Shown here piece by piece: positions 51,411 to 58,678 of a DNA stretch of 64,000 bases. The notes below the pieces were generated by a model. The model was not told where the DNA came from. It saw nothing but the letters and a program-made list of their open reading frames with translations, and did no database searches. The DNA is from Pseudomonadota bacterium (GTDB lineage Bacteria > Myxococcota_A > UBA796 > UBA9615). Position 1 is the first letter of the stretch; every line of letters starts with the position of its first letter. The position numbers and the translations under genes were made by a program. The DNA is taken from positions 16,447 through 80,446 of the forward strand of contig JAAESI010000026.1 in the NCBI GenBank assembly GCA_024229515.1. Direction: 5' to 3'.

Positions 51411-51443
51411 GTCACGTGACACCTAACACTATTGCGGTTAGGG
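51411..51443. promoter_or_regulatory. Divergent promoter region with two dyad operators
   Basis: Perfect palindrome TGTCACGTGACA (51411-51422), and the dyad CCTAAC-N9-GTTAGG (51423-51443), between the divergent epimerase gene and the MerR-type regulator. MerR proteins bind dyads between -35 and -10; either could be the site for the regulator encoded at 51480. Confidence 0.5.
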
Positions 51444-51479
51444 TCTCGGCCAACTGCGAACCGACGCGGAGTGGAGCAT

Positions 51480-52196
51480 ATGGATCGCGCAGGCATCAAG
51501 ATTGGCCAGCTGATGAAGGCGACCGGGGTGACCCGCGCCACCATCCACCACTACGTCAAAGAGGGGCTGCTCCCCGAGCCCGTCAAGACGTCGCGCAACA
51601 TGGCGCTGTACGGCCCCGACTGCGTGGACCGGGTGCTCCTGATCAAGAGCCTGCAGAAGACCTCCCGCCGCTCCCTGGCGGAGGTGAAGGCGATCATCGA
51701 GGGCCAGTCCGGCCCCGACGGCATCCAGCGCCTCCGCGACCTCATGGAGGTGGAGGAGACCCGCAGCCAGGCCTCGCTGCTGAACCCCGAGCGCAAGCGG
51801 GAGCCCATGACCGCCGTCCAGATCGCCGAGCGCACGGGCTTCTCGATGGAGGAGCTCGAGGAGTTCGAGGAGCTGGATCTTCTTCGCGGGCGGGAGCAGG
51901 AGGGCGAGCGCTTCTTCCACCCCGGAGACGTCGACGTCGCCGACGCGCTGGCCGCATTGGGCGAGGGCGGCTTCGCCCAGGACTTCGTCGCCCAGGACGC
52001 GATCATCTACCTGGACGCGCTCCGCGAGCTGCTCCACAAGGAGGTCGCGACGTTCCTGGAGCGCATGCCCGAGGGGAGCGATCCGCAGGACGTGATCGAG
52101 CTCGCCCAGCGCGGGATCGAGCGGGTCACGCCGCTGCTGCTGGCGCTGCGCCGCAAGCTGATCCGCGAGTTCATCGACGCCGCCCCGCTGCCGTGA
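51480..52196 (+). CDS. MerR-family transcriptional regulator of a fatty-acid catabolism operon
   Basis: 238 residues from ATG 51480, with GGAG seven bases upstream. N-terminal MerR winged helix (KIGQLMKATGVTRATIHHYVKEGLLPEP ... YGPDCVDRVLLIKSLQ), a coiled-coil dimerisation segment, then a second HTH-like stretch (TAVQIAERTGFSMEELEEFEELDLL) and an effector-type C-terminal helical region. No cysteine metal site, so the inducer is probably organic, as for LiuR-type regulators of acyl-CoA catabolism. Its stop overlaps the acyl-CoA synthetase start (GTGA), placing the regulator as first gene of the operon. Confidence 0.88.
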   Translation: MDRAGIKIGQLMKATGVTRATIHHYVKEGLLPEPVKTSRNMALYGPDCVDRVLLIKSLQKTSRRSLAEVKAIIEGQSGPDGIQRLRDLMEVEETRSQASLLNPERKREPMTAVQIAERTGFSMEELEEFEELDLLRGREQEGERFFHPGDVDVADALAALGEGGFAQDFVAQDAIIYLDALRELLHKEVATFLERMPEGSDPQDVIELAQRGIERVTPLLLALRRKLIREFIDAAPLP

Positions 52197-54001
52197 CCTC
52201 GATGCACGTGCTCGCCAGCAGCAGCGCCACGGTGCCCGCCATGTTCCGCTCCCGGGTCGAGGCCGACGGGGGGCTGGAGGCCTACCGCGTCAAGACCGCC
52301 GACGGCTGGCGCACCACCTCCTGGGACGCCTTCGCCGAGCAGGTCGACGCGTTGTCCGCGGGGCTCGCCGACGAGGGCTTCGAGGCCGGCGACGGCGCCG
52401 CCATCCTGGGCAGCTGCAGCCCCCCCTGGTGCATCGCCGACCTTGCCTCGATCCAGCTGGGCGGCATGAGCGTGGGGGTCTACCCCAACCTGCTCCTGGA
52501 CCAGATCCAGTTCCTCCTCGAGGACTCGGGCTGCTCGACGCTGTTCGTCCAGGGGAAGGAGCAGTTCGACCGCGTCGTCCCGCTGCTGGAGGCGGTCGAG
52601 CGGCTTCGCATCCTCGTGGTGTGGGACCACGATCCCGCGCCCCGCGACGGCGTGTGGACCCTGGAGGCGCTCCAGGATCGGGGCCGCGAGGTGCTGGGGG
52701 AGCAGCCGTCCGTGGTGTCCGCGCGGGCCGCCGAGGTCGGCGCCGACGACCGCTGCCTGGTCGTCTACACCAGCGGGACCACGGGTCGGCCCAAGGGCGT
52801 GCCCCTGACCCACACCAACGTGCTCACGGCCCTCAGCGGCGGCGACCAACTGGTCGAGGACGTCACGCCGGAGGACATCACCCTGTCGTTCCTCCCGATG
52901 GCGCACGTGGGCGAGCATGTCTCCGGCTTCTACGGCCGGATCAACCTGGGTCTGCGGGCCGCGTTCGCGACCAACTACGACACCGTGCTGGGCGAGCTTC
53001 AAGAGGTGCGTCCGACGTACTTCGGGGCCGTGCCGCGCATCTTCGAGAAGATGTACGGCCGCATCCACGAGGAGGTGGCCAAGGCCAACCCCCGCCGGCA
53101 GGCGATCTTCCGGTGGGCCAAGGCGCTGGCGCAGCGGCGGGGCCGCTCGCTGACCGGCGGGCCGGCGCTGGGGTGGGTGGACCGGATGTGGCTTCCCGTG
53201 GCGGAGCGGCTGATCTTCCGCCGGATCCGCGCGGTCTTCGGAGGACGGGTCAAGGCGTTCGTCACCGGCTCGGCCCCCATCAACGTGGAGATTCTGGAGT
53301 TCTTCACCGGCCTGGGCATGGTGATCGTCGAGGTCTATGGCCTGTCGGAGGCCTGCGGGATCTCCTTCGCAAACAGCGTCGACGACATCCGCCTGGGCAC
53401 GGTCGGCAAGCCGCTGCCGGGGGTCGAGTACCGCCTTGCCGAGGACGGGGAGATCCTGCTGCGCGGACCGATGGTGTTCGGCGGCTACCTCAACCTCCCC
53501 GACACCGACGGAGAGACATTCGATGCCGACGGCTACCTCCGCACGGGCGACATCGGGATCGTCGACGAGGGCGGCTGGCTGCGCATCACCGACCGCAAGA
53601 AGAACCTGATCAAGACGGCCAACGGCAAGTACGTGGCGCCCGCCCGCATCGAGGCCCTCGTGAAGGAGGAGCCGCTGGTCAGCCAAGTCTACGTGCACGG
53701 CGACCTGCGCAAGTACGTCGTCGCCCTCATCACGTTGGACGAGCGCGAGACCGCGCGCGTCGCCGAAGATCTGGGCGTCACCGAGGCCGAGCTGCCGACC
53801 CACCCGGAGGTCGTCCGCCGCGTCTCCTTCGCGGTCGAGCATGCCAACGAGCGGCTCGCCCGCTTCGAGCAGCTGAAGGCCCACGCCATCCTCCCCGACG
53901 ACTTCTCGATCGAGGCCGAGACGCTCACGCCGACCATGAAGCTGCGGCGCAAGGTCGTGTCGGAGCGCTACGCCACCACGCTGGAAGAGCTGTACTCATG
54001 A
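52193..54001 (+). CDS. Long-chain fatty-acid-CoA ligase (FAA1-type, AMP-forming)
   Basis: About 602 residues from GTG 52193; ATG 52202 is equally possible. Activates fatty acids to acyl-CoA. P-loop-like YTSGTTGRPKGVPLTH, the FLPMAHVGEH motif of FAA1-type ligases, VTGSAPINVEILEFFTGLGM, YGLSEACGISFAN, GYLRTGDIG and the Lys-containing ITDRKKNLIKTANGKYVAPARIE. All catalytic motifs are present. Directly precedes, and by ATGA is coupled to, enoyl-CoA hydratase; supplies substrate for the acyl-CoA dehydrogenase three genes on. Confidence 0.93.
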   Translation: MTSMHVLASSSATVPAMFRSRVEADGGLEAYRVKTADGWRTTSWDAFAEQVDALSAGLADEGFEAGDGAAILGSCSPPWCIADLASIQLGGMSVGVYPNLLLDQIQFLLEDSGCSTLFVQGKEQFDRVVPLLEAVERLRILVVWDHDPAPRDGVWTLEALQDRGREVLGEQPSVVSARAAEVGADDRCLVVYTSGTTGRPKGVPLTHTNVLTALSGGDQLVEDVTPEDITLSFLPMAHVGEHVSGFYGRINLGLRAAFATNYDTVLGELQEVRPTYFGAVPRIFEKMYGRIHEEVAKANPRRQAIFRWAKALAQRRGRSLTGGPALGWVDRMWLPVAERLIFRRIRAVFGGRVKAFVTGSAPINVEILEFFTGLGMVIVEVYGLSEACGISFANSVDDIRLGTVGKPLPGVEYRLAEDGEILLRGPMVFGGYLNLPDTDGETFDADGYLRTGDIGIVDEGGWLRITDRKKNLIKTANGKYVAPARIEALVKEEPLVSQVYVHGDLRKYVVALITLDERETARVAEDLGVTEAELPTHPEVVRRVSFAVEHANERLARFEQLKAHAILPDDFSIEAETLTPTMKLRRKVVSERYATTLEELYS

Positions 54002-54792
54002 TCCCTCCCTTCGCGGACCTCCTGTACGAGGTCGACGGCCACGTCTGCACCCTCACCCTCAACCGCCCCCAGCGTCGCAACGCGCTCTCGGCGAACCTCG
54101 TCAACGAGCTGATCGTCGGCCTCGAGACCGCCGCGGCGGACCCGGACATCGGCGCGATCATCCTCACCGGCGCAGGCAAGGCCTTCTGCTCCGGCGGGGA
54201 CCTGTCGCAGATGAGCGGCGGCGGCGGCGAGGCCAGCGGCGTGCCCTGGCGGGGCGGCTTCCCGGAGCTGAACCTGGCCTTCACGAAGCTCGGCAAGCCG
54301 GTGATCGCCAAGGTCCGTCGGTACGCCCTCGCGGGGGGCCTGGGGCTGGTCGCGGCCTGCCAGTTCGCCTACGCCGAGGAGGAGGCGACGTTCGGCACCC
54401 CGGAGATCGACCGCGGCCTCTTCCCGATGATGATCATGGCCAACATCTTCCGCACCGTGCCGCGCCGCAAGGGGCTGGAGTTGGTGCTCGGAGGGGAGCG
54501 GATCTCCGCCGCCGAAGCCGTCGACATCGGCCTGATCAACCGCGCCGTGCCGGCCGATGAGCTGGACGACGCGACGATGGAGTTGGCGCGCCGGTTGGCG
54601 AAGAAGGCACCCGCGTCGATGGCGCTGGGGCTGGAGGCCTTCTACGTCCAGTCGGACATGGACTTCGCCTCCGCCCTTCCGTACCTCAACGAGAAGCTGA
54701 TGGAGTGCCTGAGCACCGACGACGCCCGCGAAGGGTTGATGGCGTTCATGGCCAAGCGCGAGCCGGTCTGGCCCGGCCGAGGCGGCTCATGA
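53998..54792 (+). CDS. Enoyl-CoA hydratase/isomerase family protein
   Basis: 264 residues (ATGA overlap with the ligase gene). Crotonase fold: TLTLNRPQRRNALSANLV, AIILTGAGKAFCSGGDLSQM (oxyanion-hole CSGGDL), VRRYALAGGLGLVAACQFAYAEEEATFGTPEIDRGLFP. The second Glu position appears within the EIDRGLFP stretch; the first canonical Glu after the GG is replaced (GLGLVAACQF), so hydratase versus isomerase or other crotonase chemistry is uncertain. Second enzyme of the beta-oxidation unit. Confidence 0.9.
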   Translation: MIPPFADLLYEVDGHVCTLTLNRPQRRNALSANLVNELIVGLETAAADPDIGAIILTGAGKAFCSGGDLSQMSGGGGEASGVPWRGGFPELNLAFTKLGKPVIAKVRRYALAGGLGLVAACQFAYAEEEATFGTPEIDRGLFPMMIMANIFRTVPRRKGLELVLGGERISAAEAVDIGLINRAVPADELDDATMELARRLAKKAPASMALGLEAFYVQSDMDFASALPYLNEKLMECLSTDDAREGLMAFMAKREPVWPGRGGS

Positions 54793-55298
54793 CCGTCCCC
54801 CAGGATGCGGTGCTGTGCGCTACGATCGGCGTGGCTACCCACCTGGCGTCGTACGGGAAGCCGGCGCTGACCGATGCCGGCAAGCGCACGATGGCGGCGG
54901 GCTTCCTCGCCGGCTGGGTGCCGCTCACGGCCGTGCTCCTGACCCGCTGGCCGGACTGGTCCTGGTGGTACTGGGAGCCGATGCAGGGGAACCCGGCGCT
55001 TGCGCTGGGCGTGGGGGCGACGCTGGAGGTCGCCGCCTACTTCGCAGCGTTTCGACTGACGCAGGCCCTCGAACCGCCCGCCCGGCTCAAGCTGCTGGCG
55101 GCCCTCGGGGTGCTGTACGGGATGCTCATCGTGCTGCCCTGGAACCTCTGGGGGCAGGTTGGCACCGCCGCCGAACACGCTGCCGGAACCGCTCCCTACG
55201 TATGGGAAGCGATGGACTTGATGATCACGCTCGGGATCGGAGGCGCTTGGATGGCCGCCGCCCTGGGCCTCGCCGTGCACCGCACGCGAAGGAGCTGA
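54789..55298 (+). CDS. Integral membrane protein in the beta-oxidation operon
   Basis: 169 residues from ATG 54789, ATGA-coupled to the hydratase. Four to five hydrophobic helices (AAGFLAGWVPLTAVLLT, ALALGVGATLEVAAYFAAF, LKLLAALGVLYGMLIVLP, LMITLGIGGAWMAAALGLAV). No family recognised. Lies one base before the acyl-CoA dehydrogenase gene. Could contact fatty-acid uptake or the electron-transfer end of the pathway, but this is inference from position only. Confidence 0.75.
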   Translation: MTVPQDAVLCATIGVATHLASYGKPALTDAGKRTMAAGFLAGWVPLTAVLLTRWPDWSWWYWEPMQGNPALALGVGATLEVAAYFAAFRLTQALEPPARLKLLAALGVLYGMLIVLPWNLWGQVGTAAEHAAGTAPYVWEAMDLMITLGIGGAWMAAALGLAVHRTRRS

Positions 55299-55299
55299 C

Positions 55300-56565
55300 A
55301 TGGGATTTCAGTGGAACGACATGCACCTGATGGTGCGCGACATGATGAAGAAGTTCTGCGCCGACGAGTTGGTGCCGCACCTGGACGCGCTCGATACGGA
55401 GCAGATGCTCGCGTACCCGATCATGCGGAAGATGTTCGACAGCTTCGGCATCGCGGAGATGTCGATGGGGCAGTTCCGCTCGCGCCTCGCCAAGGACCGC
55501 GCCAAGGCCGCCGGTGAGCCTCCCAAGGAGAAGGCCGAGGGCGGCGGCGGCATGATGGGGATGAGCCGCGGCGACGTGGAGGCGATGGAGGCGATCCCGA
55601 CCATCGAGCTGTCGCGTCACTGCCCCGGGCTGGTGACGGCCCTGGGGGTCAGCGTCGGCCTCACCGCCGAGGCGATCAACGGCCGCGGCACGTTCGAGCA
55701 GCGGGAGCGCTGGGTCCCGGACCTGCTGACGCTCGAGAAGATCGGCGCGTGGGCGATCACGGAGCCCGGCGCGGGCTCGGACGCGTTCGGGTCGATGCGC
55801 TGCACCGCCCGCCAGGACGGCGACAGCTTCGTGCTCAACGGGCAGAAGACCTTCATCACGAACGGCCCCCACGCCGAGACCATCGTCTTCATCTGCAAGC
55901 TCGACAACGGCGACGCGGACTGGAAGCGGCGGCCCGTGCTGACGTTCGTGCTCGACGGCGACACCCCGGGCCTGGTCCGCGGCCCCGCGTTCCGCAAGAT
56001 GGGCATGCACAGCTCGCCCACGGGGGAGCTGTTCCTCCAGGACGTGCGGGTGGGCATGGACCGGCTGCTGGGCGAGAGCGTGGAGGCGGCCGCGGCGGGG
56101 GGACGCTCCGGCGCCAAGGACACCTTCGGCAAGGAGCGCACGGGGGTCACCGCGATGGCCCTGGGCATGGTCGAGCAGTGCCTGGAGGTGTCGGTCGACT
56201 ACGCCCGCACCCGGCGGCAGTTCGGCCAGCGCATCGGCGACTTCCAGCTGATCCAGCGCAAGCTCGCGATCATGGAGGTCGCGCGGGTGAACATGGAGAA
56301 CATGCTCTTCCGCGCCTTCGACAACCTCACCGCCGGCCGCAAGGTCAGCTTTGCGGCGGCGTCCGCGAGCAAGCTGTACTGCGCGCAGGCGTGCATGGAT
56401 GTCTGCCTGGAGGCGGTCCAGCTGATGGGCGGGTACGGCTACATGGCCGAGTACCGCGTCGAGCAGCTGGCGCGCGACGCCAAGGTGCTGCAGATCTACG
56501 GCGGGACGGACGAGATCCAGATGTCCCAGGTGGCGCGGAGCCTGCTGGGACCGGACGCGGGCTGA
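55300..56565 (+). CDS. Acyl-CoA dehydrogenase
   Basis: 421 residues from ATG 55300, preceded by AAGGAG. FAD-dependent alpha,beta-dehydrogenation of acyl-CoA. WAITEPGAGSDAFGSMRCTA (FAD/substrate loop), FVLNGQKTFITNGPHAETIVF, FRKMGMHSSPTGELFLQDVRV, YARTRRQFGQRIGDFQLIQRKLA, and CLEAVQLMGGYGYMAEYRVEQLARDAKVLQIYGGTDEIQ. The region between 60 and 100 carries an insertion rich in Lys/Gly/Met (KAAGEPPKEKAEGGGGMMGM) absent in standard enzymes. The usual catalytic Glu aligns to the YGGTDEIQ area. Last gene of the MerR-led operon. Confidence 0.94.
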   Translation: MGFQWNDMHLMVRDMMKKFCADELVPHLDALDTEQMLAYPIMRKMFDSFGIAEMSMGQFRSRLAKDRAKAAGEPPKEKAEGGGGMMGMSRGDVEAMEAIPTIELSRHCPGLVTALGVSVGLTAEAINGRGTFEQRERWVPDLLTLEKIGAWAITEPGAGSDAFGSMRCTARQDGDSFVLNGQKTFITNGPHAETIVFICKLDNGDADWKRRPVLTFVLDGDTPGLVRGPAFRKMGMHSSPTGELFLQDVRVGMDRLLGESVEAAAAGGRSGAKDTFGKERTGVTAMALGMVEQCLEVSVDYARTRRQFGQRIGDFQLIQRKLAIMEVARVNMENMLFRAFDNLTAGRKVSFAAASASKLYCAQACMDVCLEAVQLMGGYGYMAEYRVEQLARDAKVLQIYGGTDEIQMSQVARSLLGPDAG

Positions 56566-56568
56566 CCG

Positions 56569-57798
56569 CTAGGGCGTGACCCCGGCGTACTCGGCGTTGA
56601 GCTCGGGGCTGATCAAGCAGCCGTCGGGGTGCGTGGTCTCGTCCGAGCGCCCCTCGTAGCCGTTCTCCCACGTCCAGCTGAAGTGCAGGTGGTGGTGGTG
56701 GAAGGGCCAGCCGTCGCCGTAGGCGAGGCCGTAGCCGGTCAGCTCGGAGTGCGACGCGGCGGTGATCTTGCCCTCGTCGAGGAGGTCGTCGGCCTCGTCC
56801 TGGACGAGCATCGCGACCTCGGGGTCGACGCCGATGACGCGCAGGTTGGGGGACTCCATCAGCCGGGCCAGGAACAGCGTGGTCTTGGGCACGTCGAGGA
56901 GGTCCGCCGGACCGGTGCAGAAGTACTGGTCGTGGGAGCTGCAGGCGTAGCCCGCGAGGCTGCTTCCGTTGTTGTAGTAGAAGCTGACGTCGATGTCGTT
57001 GCCGTTGGCGTGCGTGCCCTCGGGGTGCCGCAGCTGGCCGACCATGCGGCCCGGCGTGTCGCCATCGTCCTCGGACATGTCGAACAGACCCAGCGTGTCG
57101 GCGTCCGGCCACTCCCGCTTCACCTCGGAGGCGGCCCAGCGCACCAGGTAGGCGACCTCGCGGCGGAGGTTGCTGTAGTGCGGCTGGTGGTAGACGAGGT
57201 GGCCGTCCTCGTCGAAGTTGGACTGCGGGAACTGCATGATGCGGTTGCAGGGGCCGTCGTCGCCGGTGTCGTCGGGGTAGCTGTCGTCGCAGTCGCGATC
57301 CTCGTGCCAGGCGGCGTTGCGGACGAGGATGTCGTAGTCGCTGCCGGCGCCGTTGTAGCCCTCGATGCGGACGAAGCGGCTCCAGGGCTCGGACGTCGGG
57401 TTGTACCAGGCGAGCCGCTCGTAGGGCTGGGCCGTCTCCGAGGCCCAGACAGGCTCGTCGTTGGCGTCCACCTCGATCAGGTCGAGGTCGTCGCTGCCGG
57501 CGCCGTCACCGTCCACCTCGATGCGCAGGCTGACCCAGCGCTGGGGCGGGATGTCGATGCGGTAGTAGTCGATGTCGCCGTCGTCGCAGAGGCGCACGTC
57601 CTCGGCTTCCCAGCGGTTCTCCGAGGGGATGCCGGCGGCGGTTTCGAGCGTCTCGTTGATGCCGTCGAAGCAGTCGTCCACGAACGCGGGGAGGGGGTTG
57701 TCCTCCTCGTCGTCTTCCTCGACGCCCCGGGGCGCGGTGCAGGCGATAAGGGTCATGGCGGTCAGCAGACCGAAGAGGCGGACGAGGCGATCGTTCAT
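56569..57798 (-). CDS. LAS-type (MepA-like) metallopeptidase lipoprotein
   Basis: 409 residues from ATG 57798 with GGAG upstream. Lipobox TLIAC then an acidic EEDDEEDN stretch. Residues ~40-165 are a PPC-like beta domain (DGDIDYYRIDIPPQRWVSLRIEVDG, DLDLIEVD). The catalytic part has GTHANGNDIDVSFYYN (His and Asp zinc ligands in HxxGxDxD form) and WPFHHHHLHFSW (third ligand HxH), matching the arrangement in peptidoglycan LAS peptidases such as MepA, VanX or DD-carboxypeptidases. Likely a cell-wall endopeptidase or a lytic enzyme aimed at prey. Family deduced from motifs; overall length is larger than MepA. Confidence 0.7.
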   Translation of the reverse strand: MNDRLVRLFGLLTAMTLIACTAPRGVEEDDEEDNPLPAFVDDCFDGINETLETAAGIPSENRWEAEDVRLCDDGDIDYYRIDIPPQRWVSLRIEVDGDGAGSDDLDLIEVDANDEPVWASETAQPYERLAWYNPTSEPWSRFVRIEGYNGAGSDYDILVRNAAWHEDRDCDDSYPDDTGDDGPCNRIMQFPQSNFDEDGHLVYHQPHYSNLRREVAYLVRWAASEVKREWPDADTLGLFDMSEDDGDTPGRMVGQLRHPEGTHANGNDIDVSFYYNNGSSLAGYACSSHDQYFCTGPADLLDVPKTTLFLARLMESPNLRVIGVDPEVAMLVQDEADDLLDEGKITAASHSELTGYGLAYGDGWPFHHHHLHFSWTWENGYEGRSDETTHPDGCLISPELNAEYAGVTP

Positions 57799-57928
57799 TC
57801 GTGCTCCCAGGCCTCCTTTCCCCCGGAGGCGGCGGGCTTGTATCAGCCGCGCTCCAGGGAGGTCAAGGGTCGTCCGTGACGATGCTCAGCGGGCGCGAGA
57901 GACGGGAAGGCTTGAAGAAGACCTGACA

Positions 57929-57954
57929 CCGCCGTGACACCACGTGTCCGGCGG
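57929..57954. promoter_or_regulatory. Hairpin/dyad in divergent intergenic region
   Basis: CCGCC-GT-GACAC-CAC-GTGTC-C-GGCGG forms a 5+5 bp stem with a small bulge, between the divergent lipoprotein genes, with a second TGACACC copy just upstream. Could be an operator. The rest of 57799-58003 shows nothing else recognisable. Confidence 0.4.
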
Positions 57955-58003
57955 TCGGTTACCAATGCAACTAGGCCCATCCTGTCGGCCGCTGGAGCCC
58001 GAT

Positions 58004-58660
58004 TTGCGACACCACCCCTCCGCTTCGATCCTCCTGATCCTCCCCCTGCTGCTGGCCAGCTGCGTCGGCAGCGTCACGCTGTTCGGGCCGGCGTTCGACG
58101 CGGTCACGGACGACGATGACTCCGGCAACGGCGACGACGACGACGCCACCGACGACGACGACGCCACCGACGACGACGACGACGACGACGCGACCGACGA
58201 CGACGACGCCGTGGACCCGACCGCCTGCGGTCCCTGGGTGGAGCCCAACGAGGGCGGCGAGGTGGACATCTACTCCGGCGACGTGGTGCTGGAGGAGACC
58301 TCGAACGGTTGGACGTGGACCGGCTGCGAGGTGGAGAGGGTCTTCGACGGCGGCTCCTTCGTCTGCCAGAACCTCTACACCGTCACCGGCTACATGGAAG
58401 AGTGGCACGGTGGCGACACCGCCGCGGAGTACCTGCTGGAGTTCGACTACGACGGCAGCGGGCCGGACTCCTGCAACAACTCTGACGACCAGACCTGGCG
58501 CTACCTCGTCGACTTCGACTTCGGCAACGGCACCCTGGATCTGTACTGGCGCAACGCCGGGGGCGGCGGGGGCGGCGGCTGGAACGACTGGGCTTCGACG
58601 CCGTACACAATCAACAGCGACCAGACGCTGGTCGAGTTCGATTACGTGACGGATCCCTAG
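58004..58660 (+). CDS. Poly-Asp lipoprotein, TTG start
   Basis: 218 residues from TTG 58004, preferred because GGAG lies six bases upstream and the product opens with a short lipoprotein signal (RHHPSASILLILPLLLASC). In-frame ATGs at 57944 and 57965 would give an over-long leader. After the Cys: VGSVTLFGPAFDAV, then five Asp runs (DDDDAT units), then a ~140-residue beta-rich domain (EVDIYSGDVVLEETSNGWTW, CEVERVF, YLLEFDYDGSGPDSC, Gly run near 185). No family recognised. Converges with the interrupted MopE gene. Confidence 0.75.
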   Translation: MRHHPSASILLILPLLLASCVGSVTLFGPAFDAVTDDDDSGNGDDDDATDDDDATDDDDDDDATDDDDAVDPTACGPWVEPNEGGEVDIYSGDVVLEETSNGWTWTGCEVERVFDGGSFVCQNLYTVTGYMEEWHGGDTAAEYLLEFDYDGSGPDSCNNSDDQTWRYLVDFDFGNGTLDLYWRNAGGGGGGGWNDWASTPYTINSDQTLVEFDYVTDP

Positions 58661-58678
58661 GCCCGCCAGGGCGGCAGG

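Noticed and set aside
53000..53960. Minus-strand frames opposite the acyl-CoA ligase
   Set aside because: The + strand carries all ANL-family motifs; the antisense products have no recognisable sequence.
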